From the NCBI GenBank assembly GCA_937873545.1, contig CALMWI010000056.1, forward strand, positions 1-5,397: a stretch of 5,397 nucleotides of DNA. Direction: 5' to 3'. Below are positions 1-5,397 of this stretch, piece by piece (position 1 is the stretch's first letter; each line of letters begins with the position of its first letter). A model generated the notes under the pieces. That model had not been told where the DNA came from and did no database searches. It saw only the letters and a program-made list of their open reading frames with translations. This DNA is from an uncultured bacterium (GTDB lineage Bacteria; UBA4055). Made by a program: the position numbers and the translations under genes.

Positions 1-1
1 A

Positions 2-748
2 CTATTCATGGGTTCAATCTATAAGATCAAGAACAACGATATTGAACACGAATTTGCGGTTAAGACCGGAGTTTACAGCGAGAGCATAGATTCTCTAAAA
101 AATAAAACGAACTGGGCGCTTTTCTTTAATGACAGGGATTTTATTAAGAATATTGATGCAGATGACGGGAGCATGGTCGACCTTGTATCTTCAGCAAGGT
201 ATATCGGAAAACTGAACAAGTTCGATACTTTTGTTGATGCTTACGGGGTTTATGAAAAAACTCTTGATCAGTATGAACAGGATTTTTCTTACAAAAAAGG
301 TCTTTTCAGCATTTTTGTGGAGAACAAGGTAAAGGACATGTTCGTTTTCTCAAATCTCTTCAGGCTTGAATCTTGTACTCCTATAAACTCTACTGATAGC
401 AAAACCACACCTAACTTTAAATACATTTCAATGGGCGGAACAGGAACACTTCCCGGATACAGGCTGAATGAATTCGTCGGAAACAGAGGATTCTATGACA
501 GGTTCGTGATCGGATTTATAGGCTATGATCTGGCTGAATTCAGAGCAATTCTCGATATGGGCGAAGCTTATGTAAGTGATTCTGATGATCTTATGGAAGA
601 TACAGGTAAATTCGGGATCAGCTCGATGAAGACTTCATTCGGTCTGGGAATGACGATCGGAGAAAAATATATGTTCTCGGTTCATAAAAGACTGGACTCG
701 AATGTTAACCCTTATCAGTTCCAGCTGTCCTATATCTACAACTACTAG
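2..748 (+). CDS. C-terminal part of an Omp85/BamA-type outer-membrane beta-barrel protein (5' end outside window)
   Basis: This is the 3' part of a gene: the frame is open to the left edge, and the ATG at base 8 is probably an internal Met. Counting from that Met, 246 residues are visible, with no signal peptide or POTRA domain. The sequence alternates polar and hydrophobic/aromatic residues, as in amphipathic beta-strands, separated by polar Asp/Asn/Ser-rich loops. Residues 143-161 (GGTGTLPGY, then EFVGNRG) match the strand and loop-6 region conserved in the bacterial surface antigen (Omp85) barrel, usually written (V/L)RGY/F. Here the Arg is Pro149. The protein ends in alternating aromatics with a terminal Tyr (QLSYIYNY), as expected for a beta-signal recognised by the BAM machinery. 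Family members insert or export proteins or lipids at the outer membrane. Which member this is (BamA, TamA, patatin-fused or other) cannot be told from the barrel end. A terminator follows 25 bases after the stop, so it is the last gene of its unit. Confidence 0.72.
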   Translation, partial: LFMGSIYKIKNNDIEHEFAVKTGVYSESIDSLKNKTNWALFFNDRDFIKNIDADDGSMVDLVSSARYIGKLNKFDTFVDAYGVYEKTLDQYEQDFSYKKGLFSIFVENKVKDMFVFSNLFRLESCTPINSTDSKTTPNFKYISMGGTGTLPGYRLNEFVGNRGFYDRFVIGFIGYDLAEFRAILDMGEAYVSDSDDLMEDTGKFGISSMKTSFGLGMTIGEKYMFSVHKRLDSNVNPYQFQLSYIYNY

Positions 749-773
749 ATCGGTGCTCAAATATAATTATTTT

Positions 774-804
774 AAATGAGGGATTTTTTCCCTCATTTTT
801 ATTT
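774..804 (+). terminator. Rho-independent terminator after the beta-barrel gene
   Basis: A perfect 10-bp inverted repeat (AAATGAGGGA at 774-783, TCCCTCATTT at 789-798) encloses a TTTTT loop. The descending arm runs into a T-rich tail at 796-804, interrupted by one A. It lies 25 bases after the barrel stop codon and about 70 bases before the next start, so it separates two transcription units. Confidence 0.85.
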
Positions 805-805
805 C

Positions 806-834
806 TTGAATTATATATTATTACGACCTATATT
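806..834 (+). promoter_or_regulatory. Possible sigma70-like promoter for the three-gene unit
   Basis: TTGAAT (806-811) and TATATT (829-834) are separated by 17 bases, which fits a housekeeping -35/-10 pair. The position is logical: just after a terminator and about 40 bases before the start codon at 875. The region is very AT-rich, so chance matches are easy, and an overlapping TATTAT at 831-836 is an alternative -10. If the organism belongs to Bacteroidota, whose promoters follow a different consensus, this call would not hold. Confidence 0.35.
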
Positions 835-862
835 ATACAGTTAAGTTATTTAAGAACATTAT

Positions 863-866
863 GAGG
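863..866 (+). promoter_or_regulatory. Ribosome binding site (GAGG) for the kinase-like gene
   Basis: GAGG lies 8 bases upstream of the ATG at 875. An in-frame TAA at 869-871 sits almost directly before that ATG, so the start cannot lie further upstream. Together these fix the start. Confidence 0.7.
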
Positions 867-874
867 CATAAGTT

Positions 875-1615
875 ATGGAAAAAGAACTGACCGAAGCGCT
901 CAAGGATGTATATTTCTACATGCAGTACGGTATTCTTATGCCGGGTTTTGTTCATAATATTAACGGGAAGATCACTGCCGTTGATTCAAAACTACAGCTT
1001 TTCAATATGAAAGCCCAGCTGAAACTGAAAAAACTCGAGGCCGCCAAAGAAGGCATGAGCGAAGCTGAGTATAATTTCAAAAAAGCCGAATACGAGGACA
1101 TGATAAAAGTTTCGGATCAGCTCAAAGAGCCTATGAACGAACTGAACTCGTTCATAAGGGTAATAAACGATAAAATATTTAATGAAAATTCACCCGGTAT
1201 ACAGATGATCGACATTAACGGAGCCGTCAAATCTTTTTGTGAATTCTTCAAATTCGACAAGAAATTCAAGCACGACACCAAAGTGGAAGCCGAACTTGAG
1301 GGAAATCCTTTCATCAAGATGGAATACAAAGATATATTTTTCATACTTTACGCAGTGACAAAAAAGATCATTGATTCGTTTCCCGAAGCGTCAAAGGAAA
1401 ACAGAATCATTTTCGGAACAAAAAATATGGACGAATTTGTCTGGCTGAGCATCAAAACGAATATCAGACTTTGCCTGGATAGCGATACTGAGGAGAGCCT
1501 GTGCCCCGATATTTTCTTCTTGAATCTTATACTGGAAAAATATCCTGAGAACGAACATCTGATCACAAGCGAAGACGGCGGTACAGAATTTAAAATAAAA
1601 CTTCTTAAGAAATAG
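875..1615 (+). CDS. Degenerate histidine-kinase-like protein (dimerisation domain plus ATPase-like domain without ATP motifs)
   Basis: The 246-residue soluble protein has no signal peptide, membrane segment, sensor or receiver domain. Residues 5-60 form a long charged helix containing GFVHNINGKI (24-33). This resembles the H-box of histidine kinases whose usual form is G-[IV]-A-H-N-[IL]-N-N-P-L, with His27 as the candidate phosphoacceptor. A turn near 60-66 and a second helix (65-102) complete a DHp-like hairpin. Residues 112-170 follow the start of a HATPase_c domain (IDIN, then FKHD, then the hydrophobic helix ending IIDSF). However, the N-box Asn appears replaced by Lys164, and no DxGxG or GxGxG glycine boxes are present. 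The end (SEDGGTEFKIKLL, 232-244) matches the closing 'S..GGTxFxixLP' strand of that fold. It therefore probably cannot bind ATP as a normal kinase. Spo0B and ChpT are known phosphotransferases of similar build; a regulatory pseudokinase is the alternative. It is the first gene of its unit, 5 bases before the AsmA-like gene. Confidence 0.65.
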   Translation: MEKELTEALKDVYFYMQYGILMPGFVHNINGKITAVDSKLQLFNMKAQLKLKKLEAAKEGMSEAEYNFKKAEYEDMIKVSDQLKEPMNELNSFIRVINDKIFNENSPGIQMIDINGAVKSFCEFFKFDKKFKHDTKVEAELEGNPFIKMEYKDIFFILYAVTKKIIDSFPEASKENRIIFGTKNMDEFVWLSIKTNIRLCLDSDTEESLCPDIFFLNLILEKYPENEHLITSEDGGTEFKIKLLKK

Positions 1616-1620
1616 ACCTG

Positions 1621-4600
1621 ATGAAATTCCGTCCTAAAAAAATATTAAAATGGTGTCTGTATATAGCAGGATCGTTCATCGTGCTCATCGGAGCAGTATT
1701 TCTGATGCTCCAGTATTTTTTCCCCTCATCATACCTGATCTCAAAAATCGAATCATATATGAAGGAAAAATATAATCTCGGCGTTAAGATCGAGCAGCTT
1801 GATTTCAGCCTTTTAAGCGGGATTAAGATCGAGAAATTCAAATTCACGGACAACGATGTGCCCGATTCGCTTTTCAGCATGGAATCATTCAGCTTAAAAT
1901 ACGATCTGTGGCCGCTTCTGGATAAAAAGCTGGTCGTCAAAACGATAGTTCTCGAGCATCCTAAGGCGAACATCGTTAAAGATGAGAACGGGAAATTCAA
2001 TTTCGACGGCATCATTGAGAAATTCAAGAGCAAAGAGGAACCTCCTCCGCCGGAAAAACCGGAAGAGCCGTCTTCCGGAGCTCAATTTATAATAGATCTG
2101 AAGAATTTCGAGGTCAACGATATTGATGTAAGCTATGAGGACAGATCGCCTGAAAATCCGATGAAAGCAAAGCTTCCGTTTTACAGCGTGAAAGTGTCGG
2201 ATGTCAGATTCGTTGATATGAATGATCTTAAGGCGGATGTTTTAATCTCAACAGGCGATGACAATGAACTGTCATTCAAAGATAAAGACAACAGCCTGAA
2301 ATTTATTCAGGATCTGAAGATAACCGTCAATGCGGAGAACGAGAATATTAATCTCGGATTTTCGCACAAGATCAGTGAGCTGCAGATTTTCAGTCCGGCG
2401 GCGAACATAGAGGACCTTGGGGATATCAGCGTGGAATTAAAAGCCTATTATAACTTAAAAACCGATTCGCTGAATATAGATTCATTCGGTTTTTATATCG
2501 AAGATATGTTAAAAACCGAATTGAAAGGTTTTGTCATCGGACTGACTACGCAGCAGACAGCTGAATTGGAGCTCAGCGAATTATCCGCTGATGTCGGGAA
2601 CATAACTTCGTATGTATCAAAGCGCGGGCTTGCCGACCTTCAGGGCGCGGTAATCAAGAACTCATTATTCAACCTGAAAAATGTTAAAATAAAGCACATC
2701 GTAGCTGATAATTTCACTAATGTGTCCGGCAGAATGGATTTTAACGCCGGTGCCGTTACTTATAAGCAGAAAGATGTTTCTGCGCTTATAAAAGAGCTGG
2801 CTTTAAACAGCGGGTTCGCGTTAACTATGAAAGACAATAAGCTTCTGTCCAGCTCGGTTGATCTTGACATGGAGCTGGAAAGCGTAAATGCGAACGTTTC
2901 AGGAAAGAAATATTCGACAGGAAGGCAGAGCCTTTCAGTCGTGCCTGTACTAAAAGAAGATTTCATGCCCAAAAGCGTAAAACTTGATTATAAGATCTCT
3001 GATGTGGCGAAAGGCGGGATAGTTCTCAAAGCCGACGCCTCGTTCAACCTGGCAGACACATCGGTCCCTGGGCTCATCAGGAACACGAAAGCCGTAATTT
3101 CATTCACTGCGGATAAAATTCATCCGAACACGCTTGAATCATCAGCGCCGGAAGGGATGATCGTTACTTTATCCGAAAAGCTGAATTATGCAGGCGGGAT
3201 CGTGGAGAACACGCTTGATATTTCAACCGAGTACAAGAACGATACAGCCTCGATGTATTCGGCGGCTGACGGGATAAATGTTTCGACTTTCATTAAAGCC
3301 GACATCAGCGGTCATCCGAAGGAAAGTTATAAGCTTTTAGACCTGACCGCGAAGATAAACGATCTGCTTTCAGCCGATATCAAGGATATTTCAGCCGACC
3401 TGAGATCAGCGGACATTTCAATAGGAAAATTTATAGTTGACGCTGATCTTGACAAGCTTCTTAAGGTCGGAAAAGCGACCGGGATACCTCAGATACAGAA
3501 CACAAGGCTGTACAACGGGAGCCTGAATATTTCAGCGGAGGGCGGCGGTAATCTGACAAAGCAGGAATCCACATCCGAACTCAGGCTTAACCTGAACATA
3601 GATTCGTTATATCACGACGATATAGCGGTCAGAAAGGGTGTTAAGGTCAATCAGACCGTCAATCTTTTAACTAAGGATGTTTCTCTCATCGGCGACATTT
3701 CAGTAGCCGGAGCGGATTTTGCCGGAATGCTTAAGGAAATGGGCATAGAAGGTAACGCGAAGGTTGAGAACAACATCAGATATACGGAAGCCGGCGAGAT
3801 CAGGATTCTCAAGCTGGGCGTATCAGTCCCCGCACTTGAAACCGAGCTGAATGTAAAAGGTACGGCGAACTTAAAGGACAGCGTGAACATGTACGATCTT
3901 GATGTAATCCATTCTCTCGGCCTAAAATCAAGCTATCCGTTCGTCAAAGGCATCAGGAATATCAAAGGGAAAATATCAGGAACCACAAAGCTGAAAGGAA
4001 ACATGAACACGGCTACGGTAGAGCATAACGAATCACTCAAGGATGCCGGTCTTCTTTTAGAGCTCGACAGCCTCGGAAACACTGTCAAGCTGATCAACCT
4101 GAATGCCGATATTCCGTTCAGCGCAAGGCTGGATATAAAGAACAATAAGCTCATTTCGTACAGCAGATACGAAGATATAAAGGATTATGATTATCTTACC
4201 TATACTCAGTTCCGCAATCAGTACAGAATGAACGGAGTTCCGGTGTCGAATTTAAAGATCGACACGGTCGCTGTCAATCACAAGATGTTCAAAAACAGCA
4301 TCAGGAACATCAATATGGACATTTATTTCGACAACAATAAATTCTGCCTGAACAGATTCTATTACGAACTTTTCGACGGCAACACGGCAGGCTTTGTCAG
4401 GCTCGATCTCGGAGAAGGCGGATTTGACGATGTCATCACAAGGGCGAACCTCGATATGGGTCTGACCATGACAGGCTTGAACACATACTACCTGAACAGG
4501 AAAAAAACTAAGCACAGCCCTTCAACCGAAATGAATGTCATAGTCAAGCTGCATTCAAAAGGGCTCGACATAATAAACGAACCCGATCTGAACGGCGAGA

Positions 4601-4884
4601 TCAATCTCTCCAAGCTTTCGGGCGATGACGCAAAATATCTGCTTGAATTCCTTAACAAGAACTCCGGCGATCAGACTGCAGGCATGGTGAAAAATATGCT
4701 CAACGCATTCCCCGGCATCAAGGTAGATCTGTTCTCATTCACGATAAAAAATAATTTCCTGTATACACTGATAAAGCTGAAAAAACCGTGGTATCTCGTC
4801 TATTTCCCGCTCTCGGAACAGATATCATTATCCAAACAGTCGCTCAAGTTTTATCTCGATAAGTATGTAAAGGAAGATCTGTAA
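1621..4884 (+). CDS. AsmA-family large envelope protein, inner-membrane anchored
   Basis: A 1087-residue protein. A basic N-terminus (RPKKILK) precedes one hydrophobic segment at about 12-34, giving an N-in anchor with the long remainder in the periplasm. Residues 35-130 carry the typical AsmA start: a short helix ending KYNLGVKIEQLDFSLLSGIKI, then SLKYDLWPLLDKKLVVKTIVLEHPKANI and a DENGKFNFD turn. A Pro/Glu-rich linker (139-152, PPPPEKPEEP) follows. The remainder is a long series of alternating amphipathic strands with no catalytic motif, as in TamB, YhdP and YdbH relatives, which form hydrophobic grooves. These families are implicated in moving phospholipids to the outer membrane or in outer-membrane assembly; the exact member here is not identifiable. 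A more compact C-terminal section (about 985-1087) ends in FYLDKYVKEDL. No clear Shine-Dalgarno precedes the ATG, and the upstream stop is only 5 bases away, so translation may be coupled. An in-frame TAA at 1606-1608 rules out longer N-termini, and later Mets would lose the membrane anchor. The ispF gene starts 20 bases after its stop. Confidence 0.85.
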   Translation: MKFRPKKILKWCLYIAGSFIVLIGAVFLMLQYFFPSSYLISKIESYMKEKYNLGVKIEQLDFSLLSGIKIEKFKFTDNDVPDSLFSMESFSLKYDLWPLLDKKLVVKTIVLEHPKANIVKDENGKFNFDGIIEKFKSKEEPPPPEKPEEPSSGAQFIIDLKNFEVNDIDVSYEDRSPENPMKAKLPFYSVKVSDVRFVDMNDLKADVLISTGDDNELSFKDKDNSLKFIQDLKITVNAENENINLGFSHKISELQIFSPAANIEDLGDISVELKAYYNLKTDSLNIDSFGFYIEDMLKTELKGFVIGLTTQQTAELELSELSADVGNITSYVSKRGLADLQGAVIKNSLFNLKNVKIKHIVADNFTNVSGRMDFNAGAVTYKQKDVSALIKELALNSGFALTMKDNKLLSSSVDLDMELESVNANVSGKKYSTGRQSLSVVPVLKEDFMPKSVKLDYKISDVAKGGIVLKADASFNLADTSVPGLIRNTKAVISFTADKIHPNTLESSAPEGMIVTLSEKLNYAGGIVENTLDISTEYKNDTASMYSAADGINVSTFIKADISGHPKESYKLLDLTAKINDLLSADIKDISADLRSADISIGKFIVDADLDKLLKVGKATGIPQIQNTRLYNGSLNISAEGGGNLTKQESTSELRLNLNIDSLYHDDIAVRKGVKVNQTVNLLTKDVSLIGDISVAGADFAGMLKEMGIEGNAKVENNIRYTEAGEIRILKLGVSVPALETELNVKGTANLKDSVNMYDLDVIHSLGLKSSYPFVKGIRNIKGKISGTTKLKGNMNTATVEHNESLKDAGLLLELDSLGNTVKLINLNADIPFSARLDIKNNKLISYSRYEDIKDYDYLTYTQFRNQYRMNGVPVSNLKIDTVAVNHKMFKNSIRNINMDIYFDNNKFCLNRFYYELFDGNTAGFVRLDLGEGGFDDVITRANLDMGLTMTGLNTYYLNRKKTKHSPSTEMNVIVKLHSKGLDIINEPDLNGEINLSKLSGDDAKYLLEFLNKNSGDQTAGMVKNMLNAFPGIKVDLFSFTIKNNFLYTLIKLKKPWYLVYFPLSEQISLSKQSLKFYLDKYVKEDL
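2059..2078. repeat. Perfect inverted repeat (8-bp stem, 4-base loop) inside the AsmA-like gene
   Basis: CCGGAAGA (2059-2066) and TCTTCCGG (2071-2078) pair perfectly around a GCCG loop. The hairpin falls exactly in the part encoding the Pro/Glu-rich linker. No T-run follows, so it is not a terminator. It may be a by-product of Pro/Glu/Ser codon use (CCG, GAA, TCTTCC) or may slow translation between domains; the sequence alone does not decide. Confidence 0.5.
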
Positions 4885-4904
4885 TTTTACTTTAAGAGGG
4901 ATTT

Positions 4905-5381
4905 ATGTACAGAATAGGTATAGGATACGATGTTCACAAGCTGGTCGAAGGCAGAAAATGCATAATCGGCGGGATCGAAATTCCTTATGAGAAAGGACTG
5001 CTCGGCCACTCAGACGCGGATGTGCTTCTCCACGCAATAATGGACGCCATGCTCGGAGCCTTAGCCTTGGGCGACATCGGAAAACATTTCCCCGACAACG
5101 ACAGCTCATACAAGAACATAGACAGCAGAATACTCTTAGAAAAGGTTTACGCGCTCATCAAAGCTGAAGGTTATATAATAAACAACATCGACGCGGTAGT
5201 CATCTGCGAACAACCCAAGCTCAAAGACCACATTGACCAAATGCGCTCAGTCATAGCCAAATTACTCCAAACTGACATAAATAACATATCGGTAAAAGCC
5301 ACCACCACCGAAAAACTCGGCTTCGAAGGCAGAGGCGAAGGAATCGCCGCCCAGGCTGTGGTCATGGTGAGGAAGGGGTAA
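4905..5381 (+). CDS. ispF: 2-C-methyl-D-erythritol 2,4-cyclodiphosphate synthase
   Basis: IspF converts 4-diphosphocytidyl-2-C-methyl-D-erythritol 2-phosphate to the 2,4-cyclodiphosphate with release of CMP. This is a cytosolic step of the MEP pathway to IPP/DMAPP, needed for quinones and undecaprenyl carriers. The 158 residues match the usual full length. Diagnostic motifs are present in order: RIGIGYDVHKL at 3-13 with metal ligands Asp9 and His11; LGHSDADVLLHA at 33-44 with the third ligand His43; GDIGKHFPDND at 56-66; and the signature KATTTEKLGF at 131-140 followed by GRGEGIAAQA, which forms the cytidine site. No key residue is missing. The start is the canonical MYRIGIG, with AAGAGGG at 4894-4900 as ribosome binding site. 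It stands alone rather than fused to IspD, and no ispD is visible here. It lies 20 bases after the AsmA-like gene and is probably co-transcribed with it. Confidence 0.97.
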   Translation: MYRIGIGYDVHKLVEGRKCIIGGIEIPYEKGLLGHSDADVLLHAIMDAMLGALALGDIGKHFPDNDSSYKNIDSRILLEKVYALIKAEGYIINNIDAVVICEQPKLKDHIDQMRSVIAKLLQTDINNISVKATTTEKLGFEGRGEGIAAQAVVMVRKG

Positions 5382-5386
5382 GGAGG
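5381..5386 (+). promoter_or_regulatory. Strong Shine-Dalgarno for a gene beyond the right edge
   Basis: A perfect AGGAGG begins on the last base of the ispF stop codon. The window ends in AT at 5396-5397; if the next base is G, an ATG would lie 9 bases after the motif. This suggests the operon continues, but no coding sequence of that gene is visible. Confidence 0.5.
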
Positions 5387-5397
5387 AAATAATTAAT

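Noticed and set aside
749..874. Possible small RNA or riboswitch in the intergenic region
   Set aside because: The only stable structure is the short terminator hairpin; what remains is AT-rich and too short for a known riboswitch, and no aptamer-like conserved pattern is seen.
875..1615. Calling this gene an active sensor histidine kinase
   Set aside because: The N-box Asn and the glycine boxes needed for ATP binding are not visible, and no sensor or transmembrane region is present; only the overall fold pattern and a candidate His remain.
1605..2085. Two minus-strand open frames (1605-2033 and 1894-2085), the first 142 codons long
   Set aside because: Both lie inside the convincing N-terminal AsmA coding region; the predicted proteins are low-information, Ser/Leu- or Arg/Phe-rich and match no family.
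3370..3420. Short repeated SAD(I/L) motif in the AsmA-like protein (residues 584-600)
   Set aside because: Three loose copies over 17 residues fit the alternating-strand, low-complexity character of the protein and do not form a true tandem repeat at the DNA level.
4252..4515. An 87-codon minus-strand open frame with fairly protein-like composition opposite the AsmA-like gene
   Set aside because: It is exactly codon-aligned with the AsmA-like gene on the other strand, a register in which long antisense frames arise easily. It has no recognisable family, and the + strand gene is clearly real here.
1621..4884. Naming the large gene tamB or asmA
   Set aside because: The N-terminus fits the AsmA clan, but the sequence does not let me choose between AsmA, YhdP, YdbH and TamB-type members, so no symbol is given.
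4903..5109. Minus-strand open frame opposite ispF encoding an Arg/Cys-rich peptide
   Set aside because: It is the reverse complement of highly conserved ispF motifs, and its composition is typical of an antisense shadow.

Overview
The window reads as an ordinary chromosomal segment of a Gram-negative (diderm) bacterium. It is moderately AT-rich, and every convincing gene lies on the + strand. Two proteins point to an outer membrane: the C-terminal end of an Omp85/BamA-type beta-barrel at the left edge, and a large AsmA-family envelope protein in the middle. The isoprenoid gene ispF shows that the organism uses the MEP (non-mevalonate) pathway. Protein style and base composition suggest the broad Fibrobacterota-Chlorobiota-Bacteroidota group or a related uncultured candidate phylum. 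That placement is an impression, not a demonstrated assignment.

Layout: (1) 2-748, the 3' end of an outer-membrane beta-barrel gene whose start is outside the window. (2) 749-874, a short intergenic region with a clear rho-independent terminator (perfect 10-bp stem), then a plausible promoter and a ribosome binding site. (3) 875-1615, a 246-residue protein built like the dimerisation and ATPase-like core of a histidine kinase, with a candidate phosphoacceptor His but without the ATP-binding motifs. (4) 1621-4884, a 1087-residue AsmA-like protein with one N-terminal membrane anchor. (5) 4905-5381, ispF. (6) A perfect AGGAGG at the ispF stop, which suggests another gene starts at or just past the right edge.

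Genes 3 to 5 are separated by only 5 and 20 bases and very probably form one transcription unit that begins after the terminator. The barrel gene ends a separate unit. The Omp85-type barrel and the AsmA-like protein are functionally suggestive neighbours, because such families cooperate in outer-membrane protein or lipid traffic (TamA-TamB is the known example). The terminator between them argues against simple co-transcription, and a partnership here is only inferred.

I found no mobile element, CRISPR array, tRNA, rRNA or recognisable defence system. The most interesting item is the degenerate histidine-kinase-like protein. Its architecture resembles phosphotransferases such as Spo0B and ChpT, or a kinase that has become a purely structural or regulatory protein.
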